DNA from: Welwitschia mirabilis
Lineage: Eukaryota > Gnetophyta > Gnetopsida > Welwitschiales
Reading direction: 5' to 3'
Assembly (NCBI GenBank): GCA_051453625.1
Contig: JBOZIK010000001.1
Location: 14,509,654-14,573,653, forward strand
Length of the DNA stretch: 64,000 bases
Shown here: in pieces, positions 1 to 11,400 of the stretch
Position numbering within the stretch: the first letter of the stretch is position 1
How the letters are laid out: the number at the start of each line of letters is the position of its first letter
Program-made: the position numbers and the translations under genes
Notes under the pieces: model-generated
Database searches by the model: none
The model's input: only the letters and a program-made list of their open reading frames with translations
What the model was told of the DNA's origin: nothing

Positions 1-225
1 AGTTCATCTACCAAAAATTGTTTTTGAATTTTCTCTATTCTCTTCCATAAATCTTTGGCAAGGCTTGGGCTCCACACTATGCATCCATATAAAATAGCTG
101 GCTGCACCATCGTAAGATATAATTGGCTTTATACTCCCATGACCAAACATTTTCCTTCTGAGCCTTCGACCCATTGGCAACTCTTTGTGAAACAGATTGA
201 TTCCATTTATAGTTTTCAGAGCCCA
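1..225 (-). mobile_element. LINE reverse transcriptase fragment, duplicate of 1767-2010
   Basis: On the minus strand this is the C-terminal part of a plant LINE reverse transcriptase. The sequence is nearly the same as 1767-2010 with the same orientation, apart from a deletion of about 28 bases near position 152 and scattered substitutions. It runs off the left edge of the window and stops abruptly at about 225, where Copia coding sequence begins on the other strand. No intact frame survives. Confidence 0.7.
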
Positions 226-1218
226 GTTAAGTGGTGACTTTGGGATGAAAGATTTGGGAGAACCTAGAAAAATTCTCGACATGGAAATTCAAAGAGATAG
301 AAATGCAAGAAAATTGTACTTGACTCGAAAGAAGTATATTAAGAAAGTGCTAGGCCACTCTAGCATGAAAGATGCCAAGCCAATTTCTACCCCTCTTACT
401 ACTCACTTTAGAGTTTCAAGGGCTTTATCACCTGAGATAAAAGAATTAGAGTACACGTCACATGTTCCCTATTCTAGTGCAGTTGGTAGCATCATGTGTG
501 CTATGGTTTAAACCTGTCTTGATATTTCACATGCTATTTCAGTGTTGTGAGTAGATATATGTCATGTCCTAGTGAAGCTCATTGGCAAGTAGTAAAATGG
601 ATTCTTAGAAACTTGAGAGGTAGTCTGGATGCTTATTTGGAATTTAGGAGGAGCAGTAACCATTTGGCTGGATATGTTGATTAAGATTATGCTAGTGTTC
701 TTGAAAGAAGGAGGTCACTCACCGGTTATGTGTTCTCCCTAGGGAATTGTGCAGTCAGTTCAAGAGCCACTTTACAACCTATAGTTGCTTTATCTACCAC
801 AAAGTAAGAGTATATGGCAATAAGTAAGGCAGTCAGAGAAGTTATTTGGCTGAGAGGTTTGATTCATGAGCTCATCTTAGTTCAAGAGGTGACTGTCATC
901 CATTGTGCTAGAGTGCTATTCACTTGACTATAGACCAAATGTGTCATGAGAGGACAAAGCACATCGATATAAGGCATGATTATGTTTGAGATATTTTTGC
1001 ACAGGGTGACATTCTTAGAAAGAAGATTGGTACTGCAGATAATCCAGCTAATATGTTGACAAACACCTTCCAGTTGCCAAGTTCAAGAGTTGCTTGAACT
1101 TGATTGGTATGAGTTGTTTTGTTTTTAAGTTGTTCCCTTTGGGACTTATATGGAGGAGGTGGAGAGAATCTGCTATTTTTGTGAGGATGTAGAAGAATTC
1201 AAAGCAAAGCTGGAGATT
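226..1218 (+). pseudogene. Copia reverse transcriptase C-terminus and RNase H, decayed
   Basis: Plus-strand Ty1/Copia pol remnant. At 226-511 the frame reads LSGDFGMKDLGEP, ILDMEIQRDR and YSSAVGSIMCAMV, which are typical of the end of a Copia reverse transcriptase. RNase H follows with LAGYVD, RRSLTGYVFSLG and ALSTTK-EYMAISKA, interrupted by stop codons at the points where D and E residues are expected. Only the 3' end of pol is present; gag, protease and integrase are missing because the left junction at about 225 is with LINE sequence. A purine-rich stretch just before 1219 is a candidate polypurine tract leading into an LTR. Confidence 0.8.
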
Positions 1219-1638
1219 TGTTGAGTGTGCCTTGAATTTAGTTACTATGGCAACAACATTTAGGATAGTTGCTCTTTTCTCAGTGGTCTTTTCTTTCTTG
1301 GAAAGAGTGTTTGTTAGGTAAAGTTAATTGTAAAACTTGCTGGTCTTAAATGGAAAAAATAGGCCAATGAAAACAACAGGCCATAATTTGCAACCTACCC
1401 AATAGTTTAGCCACAACATTCTATAGAAAGACTATAGTAGTTGTAAAATATGCAAATTAGTTTTAGGGATTTGATTTCTGAGTGATTCTACTCCATATTG
1501 TCCTCCTCAGTTTTTTCAAAAGTAAAATTTCTGCTTCTTTTCCTGTGGACATAGGTCACAATCTAAACCATGTAATTTCTGGTGTTTGCCGATGGTATTT
1601 GCCTCTATTGTTGTCTCATTATATTTACCTTTACTTCC
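1219..1638 (+). repeat. Probable 3' LTR of the Copia fragment
   Basis: Directly after the RNase H region and a short purine run (GCTGGAGATT) the sequence begins TGTTGAG, the usual style of a Copia LTR start. No partner LTR exists in the window, so the right end is not fixed. I place it at the T-run at 1639-1652, where LINE sequence on the other strand resumes. The assignment rests on position and the TG start only. Confidence 0.4.
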
Positions 1639-3900
1639 TTTTTTTTTTTTTTACTTGCTTGTTGAATCTATTTTTTCTAGCCAATTTCTTAACACCTTAG
1701 CTTTCAAAGTTAACCTATCGGCCTCTAACAACAACGTTATGTATGGTACTTGAGTTTTAACCTTAAGTTCATCTACCAAAAATTGTTTTTGAATTTTCTC
1801 TATTCTCTTCCATAAATCTTTGGCAAGGCTTGGGCTCCACACCTTGTATCCATATAAAATAACTGGGTGCACCATCGTATGATATAATTGGCTTTATACC
1901 TCCCATGACCAAATATTTTCCTTCTTACATTTGCTCTTTATAACATAAAGAGCCTTTCACCCATTGGCAACTCTTTGTGAAACACATTGATTCCATTTAT
2001 AGCTTTGAGAACATTCCAATCCTTGATATTTGTACGAATCAACAATGTCAATTTGTTTATTATTCAGCTAAAAACTATAGTTTTTCTCATTTGTTGCACG
2101 AATAAGGATTTTTGTTTTATCAATATTCACCTTCATCCCTAAGTGTCCAAAAAACCTTTCTAATACTTCCAACATAGTTTAAAGTCCTCCATGAAAATTT
2201 GTAACTAGTACTACATCATCAACAAACACTAAAGGACAGAGCATTTTTTGCCCTATCTTCATTGTATACCTTTCTAGTACCTACTGCATCCATCTTTCTA
2301 ATTCATCTATAAAAATTCCAAACAATGTTAGTGATAAAGACAACATTCCTTCACTCCTATGTTATTATAAAACCTACAAGATTCTTGAGCGTCCATGCTT
2401 CTGAATTTAGCAATTATTTTTGTATATAGTCTTTGTATGGTTGTCAATAGACTAGAGCAAATACTAAGAGCAACAAGTCTACTATATAATTTATATCTGA
2501 TAACTAAGTCATAATCTTTTATGAATTTAAGAAAACAAACAAAAGTCTTTTTGTGCCACTCCTTCACTTATTCCCTACAAAACCTTAGGGTAACTAGAGG
2601 ATCCATTGTAGAGTAATTCCTTTGAATTCCTACTTGAGAGAATGCATGCAAATTATTATCTTCTGCCCACTTTCCTTACCTCTTCTCTAGGATAGTGCCC
2701 AATAATTTAGCAAATAAATTGCTAGCCATAATTAGCCTATAGTTATTCAAATTTGATTTATCCCCTTTTCCATTCAACCTTTTCCATTTTCTTCCCACAC
2801 TAATGAACCACCCCATTTTAGTAATCCCGCATATAGTCCTTTTGCATCCATGGCCTTGCCAGAAGCTAATTTATTAATTCCATTCCTCAACTTATCTAAA
2901 GTAAGTTGTATTACATCTGAATTCATATGTCTGGCTTTTTGATCCACCTCGTGCTGGAAAAAAAAATTATAAAAGGCTGGACCTTCTGCAAAAAGAATAT
3001 TGTTACATGATGAGTCTATATTGTAAAACAACTTCCATAAATTGTGTGGATCTTGTTTTATCATCTTCGAAAAGATAAACTTGATGTTCTTCCACAAATA
3101 GCCTTTTCTTATTATAGATAAGCCTTTTGTAGNNNNNNNNNNNNNNNNNNNNNNNNNNNNNNNNNNNNNNNNNNNNNNNNNNNNNNNNNNNNNNNNNNNN
3201 NNNNNNNNNNNNNNNNNNNNNNNNNNNNNNNNNNNNNNNNNNNNNNNNNNNNNNNNNNNNNNNNNNNNNNNNNNNNNNNNNNNNNNNNNNNNNNNNNNNN
3301 NNNNNNNNNNNNNNNNNNNNNNNNNNNNNNNNNNNNNNNNNNNNNNNNNNNNNNNNNNNNNNNNATCCCTTGCCTCATCTAAAGTAACTTGTATTACATC
3401 TGAAGTCATCTTTGGCTTTTTGATCCACCTCATGCGAAAAAAGACTTTTATAAAAGGTTTGAACTTCTACGAAAGGGATACTGTTACCTAGCAAATCTCT
3501 ATTATGAAATAACTTCCAAAAAATTGGGTGGATCTTGTATTATCATCTTTAATAGATAACCTTCATGTTCTTTCACAAACAGCCTTTTTTATTATGGACA
3601 ACCCTTTTGTACTTTTTAATTATATCCTCATTCTTGTTAAATTCTTTAATGATTAACTTTCCTTCTAAGCATTCTATACCAAACGAAGGTTTCTTACCCA
3701 CAGATTTCTTGTAATTAGCCACTTTCTGTGTTGCATCTAGAATTATCTCAAATGTTGCTTATGGCTTCTTAATTTCCCACTACTTTTGTACCTCTTGGTG
3801 GAAAGCTTCTTTATGTTATATAGTAATTTGTCTGAATCTATTCTTAGACTGCATGTTCTGTAGTATAAAAAAGGCATTTGTGTATCTTCATTTTAGCATT
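1639..3900 (-). mobile_element. LINE (non-LTR) retrotransposon, reverse transcriptase region, decayed
   Basis: Minus-strand LINE. The 14-base T-run at 1639-1652 is the poly(A) end. Reading upstream on the minus strand, 1875-1651 gives VILYGYKVWSPS and QKQFLVDELKVK, the conserved LINE RT C-terminus. At 2567-2328 the frame ends NNIGVKECCLYH, a degraded form of the GVKQGCPLSP motif. At 3090-2774 it reads HEVDQKARHMNS and GINKLASGKAMDAKGL, the start of the RT domain. The region from 3800 to 3480 fits the spacer before RT. Frameshifts and stops are frequent. A gap (3133-3364) is flanked by two diverged copies (about 2870-3132 and 3365-3620) of the same RT segment. Confidence 0.75.
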
Positions 3901-4602
3901 TTTCAGCTGGGAAGGCCTATTGCAGCTTCAAATGCTCTTGAACCTCTTCCCTCAGCTGAATTATAGTATGTCATGCATATCGCCATTCCAGAAGATGGCA
4001 AGCTATGCCTTCAAGTAAGTTAAGGGTTACGCATTTCAGTACAAGGCCATTTTGAAGAACCAACAAAAAAAGTCTGTTGACTGTGAGAGATAGACATAAG
4101 GCATGCCTATTTTCCATTCTCGCCTTGCAGAAAATCATATCCAGTACAACTGGATTCAAAATTAGCCTAACAGAAAGTTACCAAAGAAGAAAGAACTAGA
4201 AAGGAATATGAAACACCAAATCAAGAAAGAGAATATTAACAAATTTGAACCAAGGATGATTTTTTTCTTCTTCTTTTTTTTTCCCCAACATGGCAGAATG
4301 TCATGGAGTTGGACAAGAATAAAAATTTTCCCATTTTGCTGAAATCATTTCCGAAATAAAAATTGATCATGCTAACTATTTTCCTTTGGCATTTGAAAGC
4401 AAATATTAGCTTTCTTACAACCATAAAAATAATCTGAAGCACACATTGGCAATGTAATGAAAAGAAACAATTAGTTGAATAAATATAGACAATAGCTAAA
4501 GCAAACAATCTCATTGTGAATCTTGATGCATTTGTATGCTACTAACCATATTCAAAATTCATAACTAATAAACAAATATTTAACTAATGAAACTAAGCTG
4601 AC
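3901..4602. other. Sequence downstream of TOR1-like exon 5, no assignable gene
   Basis: The stretch should contain the start of the intron after exon 5. On the minus strand 4159-3971 is open and continues past one TGA to a stop near 3915, but its translation does not resemble the known C-terminus of the family. I see no other coding signal. Confidence 0.4.
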
Positions 4603-5511
4603 CTGCTGGACCCAATTTATACCAAGATCAAAAAACTTTTGCTGTTGAAGTAGATGTGAAATAGCATAGAGGACATCAGCCACTGTTCCAGTTGAAAGCT
4701 GGTCAAGCACAGGGCCTGACTTGTTCATCAATTTTCCCAACAACATCTCATCTCCTGTAAAAAGAACTTCGCTATAAGCTAAATCAAGATCTCCAGAATG
4801 CAATGCTTCCATAGCACGAATCCATGCATTCCAACAGGTTCCCTTTCCCTGTGCTAAATTATTATATTCAGATACTTCAGAATCTAGTTCCAGCATTGAG
4901 GTTTTTGAAGAAGTTCTTGATGTACCAGTGTCTTCTCCTGCAACCCTGATGGCAGCAAGAGTTTCTTCATCCTTTGCAGCCTTCCAAACACTTCTAGCAG
5001 AAGGCCCCTCCCCTAGCCTTACTGGTCCACCTCCTTTATCCCAACCTCTTCTGTTTACTGCTTGCTCTCCCTCAAAATGTTGTCTTAAAAATCTATTATC
5101 ATGTGCACTACCTGCAATGCTTCTTCTAGCACCCATCTGATTTTCAGATAATTGGCTGCCCCTGAAGGTTCCACGGGAAAAGCTATCTCGAATATCAGAG
5201 GTCATTTCAGATGGATGCCATCGCATATCTTTTTCTCTAGTAGGAACTGAGCTTACATCACCTTGAGAAAATCTGTCAGGAAATGAAAGATTACCACCTC
5301 TACCAAATTTAAAGCTGGGAAAATCATTTGCTCCCAAATAGTTGGTAAATGGTCTATTGTTAGTCTGTGCTTCATATCCTAGCATGTGACCAACACCTCG
5401 TCTTCCACATGGAAAGGAGATATCCCAACCCATATCTTCGACAGCCCTTTCCAAACTCCGAACCCTGTTTTCTAATGCAATCATTCTATCCTGGGAACTC
5501 CCAATAAAATC
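4603..5511 (-). CDS. TOR1: TORTIFOLIA1/SPIRAL2-like microtubule-associated protein, exon 5
   Basis: Residues 567-869 of the assembled protein (303 whole codons, phase 0 on both sides). The acceptor is CTTAG and the donor is CAG/GTCAGC. The exon opens with DFIGSSQDRMIALENRVRSL, a coiled-coil segment that continues exactly from the last residues of exon 4 (QQASIMGMLQ). It then has a Ser/Arg/Gly-rich linker, the conserved block GPSARSVWKAAKDEETLAAI at about residue 720, and the helical C-terminal domain with MEALHSGDLDLAYSEVL, GDEMLLGKLM and SGPVLDQLS. In known family members about 60-70 more residues follow. They are not seen here, so the gene probably continues left of the window. No frameshift or internal stop is present, so the exon looks under constraint. 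Confidence 0.92.
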
Positions 5512-6038
5512 CTAAGTATGAGAAAGTGAAAAAAAATATGTTAGATCACATGAAAATATTTGAAATATTTCTGTCCCAAATTCTGGATAAATAAATCACA
5601 TGCCAGATTTTCTTCTCAAAATACACACAAGTCCATACAAAATAGCTAACCATTAAGATAAAACATTAATACCAATTGTAATCAAATGCATGTCAGCCCT
5701 TAGATTTTGACTTTCAAATATTTTTCCTATAAATGCTTGTTTTGTCCTATGCTTACCTTAATATCTTAAAATTGTCTCTTGGAATGATGATTTTTACTAG
5801 AAAACTGAATGTAGAACATCTTAAAAATATTAGTTCTATGGACCACTTTGTTACGGCTTGCTAGTGGAAGAATGGTCATAGATTAGATCTGAAATCAAAT
5901 TGTTATAATAGCCATGCTTAGTATTATGTGTCCATGCTGTAAGTGGTTAGGACCTAAAACCACATTAAGGGGCTAGAGGCCTTTGCTTTAATTTTATCAT
6001 TCTAAAGGGAGCTTTTTAAAATTCTAGTATGCTTCTAA

Positions 6039-6158
6039 GTTTTTTTAGTTGTTGGTTTCTTCCTTTCGTTTTTTTCCTTTTTTCCCTTCCCTCCTCCTTT
6101 CCCCCTTTTTTTCCCCTTCTTTTTCTTTTCTTTTCTTTCCTTTTTTTTTGTTTCCTTT

Positions 6159-6205
<47 letters not shown>

Positions 6206-6500
6206 CCCACTCCCTCCCTCTTTATTTTTATTTTTATTTTTATTTTTATTTTTATTTTTTAAAGTTTTTAGGGAGGAAACTATACCACACTTTCAAAGGT
6301 CATTGGTTCACTTAGCCAAGTGAAAACCCATGGTATGTCCAAGTCTTGCTTATGATCTATACCCAAGACATTCAAGCCCACACCTAAGAGTGTCTTCAAT
6401 ATAGGGATATAACCCAAAAGCCAACCTGCATAGCATAGGACTTGAACCCAAGACGTTGAAGGCACTCTTAGAATTTGAAGCTACCAATGACTTATATACA
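6039..6500 (-). mobile_element. tRNA-derived SINE, family I copy 1, with microsatellite tail
   Basis: On the minus strand the body (about 6500-6262) contains GGGTTCAAGTCC, a good RNA polymerase III B box, preceded by TGGTAGCTTC as a possible A box. It is followed on the minus strand by an A-rich (AAAAAT) and (AG) tail that corresponds to the pyrimidine tract at 6039-6258. Blocks such as AAAACCCATGG, GATCTATACCC and AAGCCAACC recur at 19090-19271 and 55345-55517, which defines a family. No clean target duplication was found. Confidence 0.65.
6162..6258. repeat. Microsatellites (CT)n and (TTTTTA)n
   Basis: An uninterrupted run of about 21 CT units lies at 6162-6203, then a short C-rich spacer and six or so TTTTTA units at about 6221-6258. 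They sit at the tail end of the SINE body and most likely grew from its 3' tail. Confidence 0.95.
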
Positions 6501-7800
6501 TAGGTTGTGTACTATGCTGTTGGGAGTTTATTAATCCCTCCTTTTACGGTTTTGCAGATAATGAGGATATGTGGTGTATAGAGGTTGCTTTTTTGTTGCA
6601 TTGTAAACTCTTTATTGATAATAATTGATATATGCATTGTTTCTTGAGGACATAGCTTTCAAAAGGATTACAAGTAGTTAAATTTAAGTGTGTTCTTCGT
6701 TTTTGCTTTTATGCATTGTTTCCTGAGGACATAGCTTTCAAAAAGATTAAAACTAGTTAAATTTAAGTGTGTTCTTTGTTTTTGCTTTTTGTTTTTGTTG
6801 CTACTCTCTTAACAAATAGTATTAGAGCTCTTAGTTCAAAAATCTTTTAGTGGCATTTTTGTGAAGCAAAGCCTTACACATGCTTTCTATACTATTTCAT
6901 CAATTGTAAAATGGAATTTCTACAAATTACCAAACATTTAATCCTAATAATTAGGTGCCAGCAGAATCTTGAATCAGGGCATTCTATTACAAAAGGATTA
7001 TGATTTGGTCCTTAAGACACATGCCGCAACTAAACCGTTGGCTATTATGATTTGGTCCTTAAGAGATAATGTGGCAACTAAATGTTGGCCTATGTCTAAT
7101 ACAAACTACACCAAAATAGTGATTAATGATAATATCTTCTATCTATACATCTTAGCAACATCTTATAGCCATATGCCAAGGAGAAGACAACAAATGATAA
7201 GTTTTTGATCAACCAACTAGTACTGAACTTCAGGTGTCATAGGTTTGTGCTTTCATAGGTTTGCAATTGCCTAGATTTTGTTAGTTTTCCATTTCACAGA
7301 TTCACTAAGTGCCTACAAAATAGATGACGAAGAATGCTATTAGCAAGAAATTGCATCAGATGAAGTAGAATAACTTTACTGGGGCAAACAAGAAAAAAAA
7401 CATGAATGACAAACATGGAAACAATAACTATTTAAAAGCTTGAATTAAAGATGATGCAACAAGAGTCAAACATCTACAAATCATGGTGGACGCTTTCACT
7501 ATGCAAATGAAACTTTTACCAAATCACATGGGGGATCAACACAAAGAGGTTATTTAAAACATAAAAAAGCTAGATGCCAAAAATTGAATGAGCATAATTG
7601 ATTCAAGATTTGTCGAATAAGAATGGACACATTAAAGGCAATGTTCCAAATGTTGAAGTAGCTATTTCTAAAGCACTAAAAGAAGAGGAAGAAAAGTGAC
7701 AGGAAGTCCCAAGCCTTCATGCAAATGGGATTCTTGAAAGAAACGGCAAAAATTTAATGGAAGAAATTCCACAATTAGTAGGGGTAAAAATGGATGTTGA
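6501..7800. other. Intronic sequence with two short tandem duplications
   Basis: No gene is seen. A 79-base unit starting ATGCATTGTTTC occurs at 6632 and again at 6711, and a 47-base unit starting TTATGATTTGGTCC occurs at 6998 and 7045, each pair with a few differences. The rest is probably decayed retroelement sequence without a readable domain. Confidence 0.6.
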
Positions 7801-9000
7801 ACAATCACATTTTTATAGGTGTTGGACTCCAACCTGACCCCCAAGAGTTGGGGGTTTCTTTATCCCATCATCCTTGCAATAACTTTTGTATGAAGAATAG
7901 TTACTTGAAGAAGGTCCTCTCTGACTCCTCAATTGACTTCCATGCCTTGTGCGTGTAGGTCTACTCTTCCCTCTTTCGGGCATTGGGAATTGAAGAGGTC
8001 CCTTCCTCTCTTCATGTCCATGAGTCATCCTATTTCCCTATTAGCTCAGAGACTTGCCTTTAGCCTTCTCCCTAGTCCTCTAGCCTTCCTAACCCCCAAT
8101 CAAGTAGATAACTTTGCAAGCATGATTCTCCTTCATGTAGGCCCCGCTTTGATTCCCCAAGCCTTTAGCATTCTCCCTCGTTGTCCACCTTCCAGCTTAG
8201 TTGAGGCCTACCTATCCTTATCTCCCTTTTTCCTAACCTTTTCATCCCTTTTTCTTCCCTCCACCTTTGTTTGCTCCTTCCCTCGAAGTTCCCTCCCACG
8301 GGCATGGAAGACAGGGTCCACTTCCTCCCTTCTCACCTAGATTCCATGACCAATGTATTAGGCAATCACTAAATTTCATGCCCAGGGAGTGGAATCTAGT
8401 CTTCCTCCCCCTTCTCCTTGGCCTCAGTTGTCTCCATTCCCTTGTTGGCATTAAACAGTTACCCCTTCTAGTTGATGCCTTCCCCTCATCCTTCTGCTAG
8501 TAGGTCAAGATGGCAAAGACCCTCTCCTTTACCCTTTCCTACAAAAGACCCAACCTATCTTTCGTTTCCCTCCTTCCTTGCCCTTTCCTCATCCCCCTTC
8601 ATCCATTTTTCCACCTTTCCTCATCCATTTCCTCACTCACTCCACCTCATTCTATGCCTTGGGCATGGAAGAGGGTTCCGCCACCATAGAATTCCATGCC
8701 CAACACATGAATTCCTCTCCTTCTTTCTCCTATAGGTGACAAAGGACCTCTAGTGGCTCGTGCAAATAGGTTTATGTGGAAGGCATTCTTCTATGGCAAA
8801 TAGCAATTCTAGAGCTGTAGAAGCCCTCCTTTCCATCTTAGCCAAGAGACCCTTCTTAACTTAGAACTTACCTTCACGTAGAAGGTCCATTTTTGCTCAT
8901 CCTCTTCCCCTCTTCTCTTTCCTATTCCTCCTTCTCTTGACCCCCTTTCCTCTCCCACCCTTTTCCTACCTTCTCCTCGTCTTCCATCCACTTATCCCAA
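7801..9000. other. Pyrimidine-rich intronic block
   Basis: The plus strand is dominated by C and T with many CCTTCC and CTCCTT words. This opens long frames on both strands (for example 7933-8340), but their translations are low complexity and match no domain I know. The phrases GGGCATGGAAG and TTCCATGCCCA recur, which hints at a repeat family. I infer a decayed retroelement or its untranslated region, not a gene. Confidence 0.4.
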
Positions 9001-9384
9001 TATAGGTTCAATTACACAAGTTGAATACTTCTCAGTTGGGAGTCTTTATGCGCAAATGTTATGGATGCAAGAAACGTTTAATGATTATGGATTGAAACAC
9101 GATAATGTTCCAATATATTGTGACAACTTATGTGCAATTAGCCTTTCCAAAAATGTAGTAGTAGATCTCAGACTAAATACATTGAAATTCATCATTACTT
9201 TCTTCAAGATTGGGTAGATAAAGGTAATATTAAATTACAATTTATATTTACTATTGAACGATTAACTAATATTTTTATTAAACCATCCACATATGATCAT
9301 CTTTATATGTCTAGACAAGCTCTTGGTATTTGTTTAATACATGTTAGTAAAGTGCAATGCAGTCAACCAAATGTGTAAACTAGT
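9001..9384 (+). pseudogene. Copia RNase H remnant
   Basis: The plus strand at 9018-9160 reads VEYFSVGSLYAQMLWMQET, then VPIYCDNLCAISLSKN, the end of the Copia RNase H domain with its CDN motif. Frameshifts follow. The fragment runs into the gap at 9385, and CAACCAAATGTGTAAACTAG before the gap is repeated after it with one change. Confidence 0.7.
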
Positions 9385-10171
9385 NNNNNNNNNNNNNNNN
9401 NNNNNNNNNNNNNNNNNNNNNNNNNNNNNNNNNNNNNNNNNNNNNNNNNNNNNNNNNNNNNNNNNNNNNNNNNNNNNNNNNNNNNNNNNNNNNNNNNNNN
9501 NNNNNNNNNNNNNNNNNNNNNNNNNNNNNNNNNNNNNNNNNNNNNNNNNNNNNNNNNNNNNNNNNNNNNNNNNNNNNNNNNNNNNNNNNNNNNNNNNNNN
9601 NNNNNNNNNNNNNNNNNNNNNNNNNNNNNNNNNNNNNNNNNNNNNNNNNNNNNNNNNNNNNNNNNNNNNNNNNNNNNNNNNNNNNNNNNNNNNNNNNNNN
9701 NNNNNNNNNNNNNNNNNNNNNNNNNNNNNNNNNNNNNNNNNNNNNNNNNNNNNNNNNNNNNNNNNNNNNNNNNNNNNNNNNNNNNNNNNNNNNNNNNNNN
9801 NNNNNNNNNNNNNNNNNNNNNNNNNNNNNNNNNNNNNNNNNNNNNNNNNNNNNNNNNNNNNNNNNNNNNNNNNNNNNNNNNNNNNNNNNNNNNNNNNNNN
9901 NNNNNNNNNNNNNNNNNNNNNNNNNNNNNNNNNNNNNNNNNNNNNNNNNNNNNNNNNNNNNNNNNNNNNNNNNNNNNNNNNNNNNNNNNNNNNNNNNNNN
10001 NNNNNNNNNNNNNNNNNNNNNNNNNNNNNNNNNNNNNNNNNNNNNNNNNNNNNNNNNNNNNNNNNNNNNNNNNNNNNNNNNNNNNNNNNNNNNNNNNNNN
10101 NNNNNNNNNNNNNNNNNNNNNNNNNNNNNNNNNNNNNNNNNNNNNNNNNNNNNNNNNNNNNNNNNNNNNNN
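9385..10171. other. Assembly gap, 787 N
   Basis: Unknown sequence. The two flanks share an approximately 20-base word, so the true gap may be a collapsed or unmerged overlap. Confidence 1.
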
Positions 10172-10779
10172 AACCAAATGTCTAAACTAGTTGCTTGGAT
10201 TTGGGCTATGAACTTAATAGAGTAGTCCACATAGATCCACATCCTGTCATCCAAATATGAATAAATTTTTATAGCCTAGATTTACTAGGATGATTGAATG
10301 TGACAAGTTTTATATCGTAAAATTTATGCTTTATCAAGACGACTAAATGCAACACTTGCTCAACCAAAGCAGCATTTATCCATTTTTGAAGATGTTTTTA
10401 ATGGTTGATGTTTTTCTATATTTGGTCATTATTGGGCATTCATTTTTGAAGCTTATGGCTTCTCCGAGAAGCTATTGTCATGAGGGTCTTCTAAAATCTA
10501 AGGTCTCCCTCACTTCACTCCATTTTTCTCCTTCATTTCAAAGCAATGTATTCCTTGTAGAAACCCTCATTCATCATTTCTATTTTTCTCTCTCTCAAAC
10601 ATTTTGACAATTTCTTGTCACTCCATCTTTTGTGAACTGGAACCTTTGGAGGCAATGGCAACAAAGGGCGCTCCTTGGAAAAGGTAAAAAGTCCTAGGAG
10701 GTACATTGTTTTCCTTCTTGTATTCTAGGCTAATGAATGAAGATATGTATTTATTTCCATCAATGTCAAAGGGGAAGAT
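10172..10779 (+). mobile_element. 3' end of a Copia element, with polypurine tract
   Basis: This continues the element left of the gap. No long frame is present. It ends with AAAGGGGAAGAT at 10768-10779, a Sirevirus-style polypurine tract, immediately before a TGTTAG LTR start. A conserved-looking phrase at about 10650-10682 encodes MATKGAPWKR in one frame but is not extended. Confidence 0.55.
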
Positions 10780-11400
10780 TGTTAGATTTATTGTCATTGA
10801 TGTCAAAGTGCATTGATCTTTTGAAGATATGCATTTCAAAGTTGTACATAAGTGTTTCAGGTGGAGAAGCTATGAGAATTTGATTTTGATGGAGTGCCAA
10901 GAATTCAAGTTGTTCATATCTTGTTTTCATCCCTCATTTCTTTTTTCGTGGCCTTAGGGTGATAAGATGTGCTATAGGGTTGATAGAACTATTACAATTT
11001 CCTGCTCAAATTGATATAGATCTAGTTGACTAGACCCAATATGGAGTCAACTAGACTTTTTAGAATTTATAGACTGCACAAGAGTGGTCAACTACACATC
11101 CCATTGAGTCAATTGGAAATTACCCATTTTTTAACTGCAATTCAATTTTGGTAGTTCCTATTGTCAAGTAAATAGTTCTCCAGTCTACCAACAACTATTT
11201 GGAGGAGTCTCACTACTTAATATCATACCCTCCAAAGAAAACATAGGGCTAACCACTCTTAGAATCGCACTTACCTATGATTATTTTCAGCGTGCTTCTA
11301 TTGTGAAAACTTTCCTTCATCTTACACTTTCTATATCAAAGCTCTAAGGTTTATTCATTATACTCATTGGAGTAAATTTAGGCAATTAGGCCACATGTTT
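10780..11400 (+). repeat. Probable LTR of a Sirevirus-like Copia element
   Basis: It starts TGTTAG directly after the polypurine tract. At 11024-11120 it holds several near-palindromic words based on GTCAAC/GTTGAC (CTAGTTGACTAG, GAGTCAACTAG, GTGGTCAACTAC), analogous to the repeated palindromes in the LTR at 29910-30947. The right end is not defined because no partner LTR was found. Confidence 0.45.

Noticed and set aside
3915-4159. Minus-strand frame (LVLQNGLVLKCV, then TGA, then IIQLREEVQEHLKLQ) as the terminal exon of the TOR1-like gene
   Set aside because: No acceptor in the needed phase 0 leads into this frame apart from a poor AAG site, it has an in-frame stop, and the text does not match the conserved family C-terminus beyond a few residues.
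6016-6315. Arg/Glu-rich and Ser/Leu/Phe-rich frames over the microsatellite
   Set aside because: They are direct translations of (CT)n and TTTTTA repeats in the SINE tail.
7933-8340. 135-codon Ser/Pro/Leu-rich frame and several overlapping frames in the pyrimidine block
   Set aside because: Frames on both strands are open because of the C/T-rich composition; the translations are low complexity without any domain, start context or splice pattern.
8242-8451. Minus-strand frame with Gly/Lys-rich end as a small basic protein
   Set aside because: It is the reverse complement of the same pyrimidine-rich tract and lacks any supporting signal.
9334-10254. Long frames spanning N runs (also at 22287, 23972, 41251 and 48521)
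   Set aside because: They are open only because N cannot encode a stop; the real sequence on each side is short and does not support a gene of that length.
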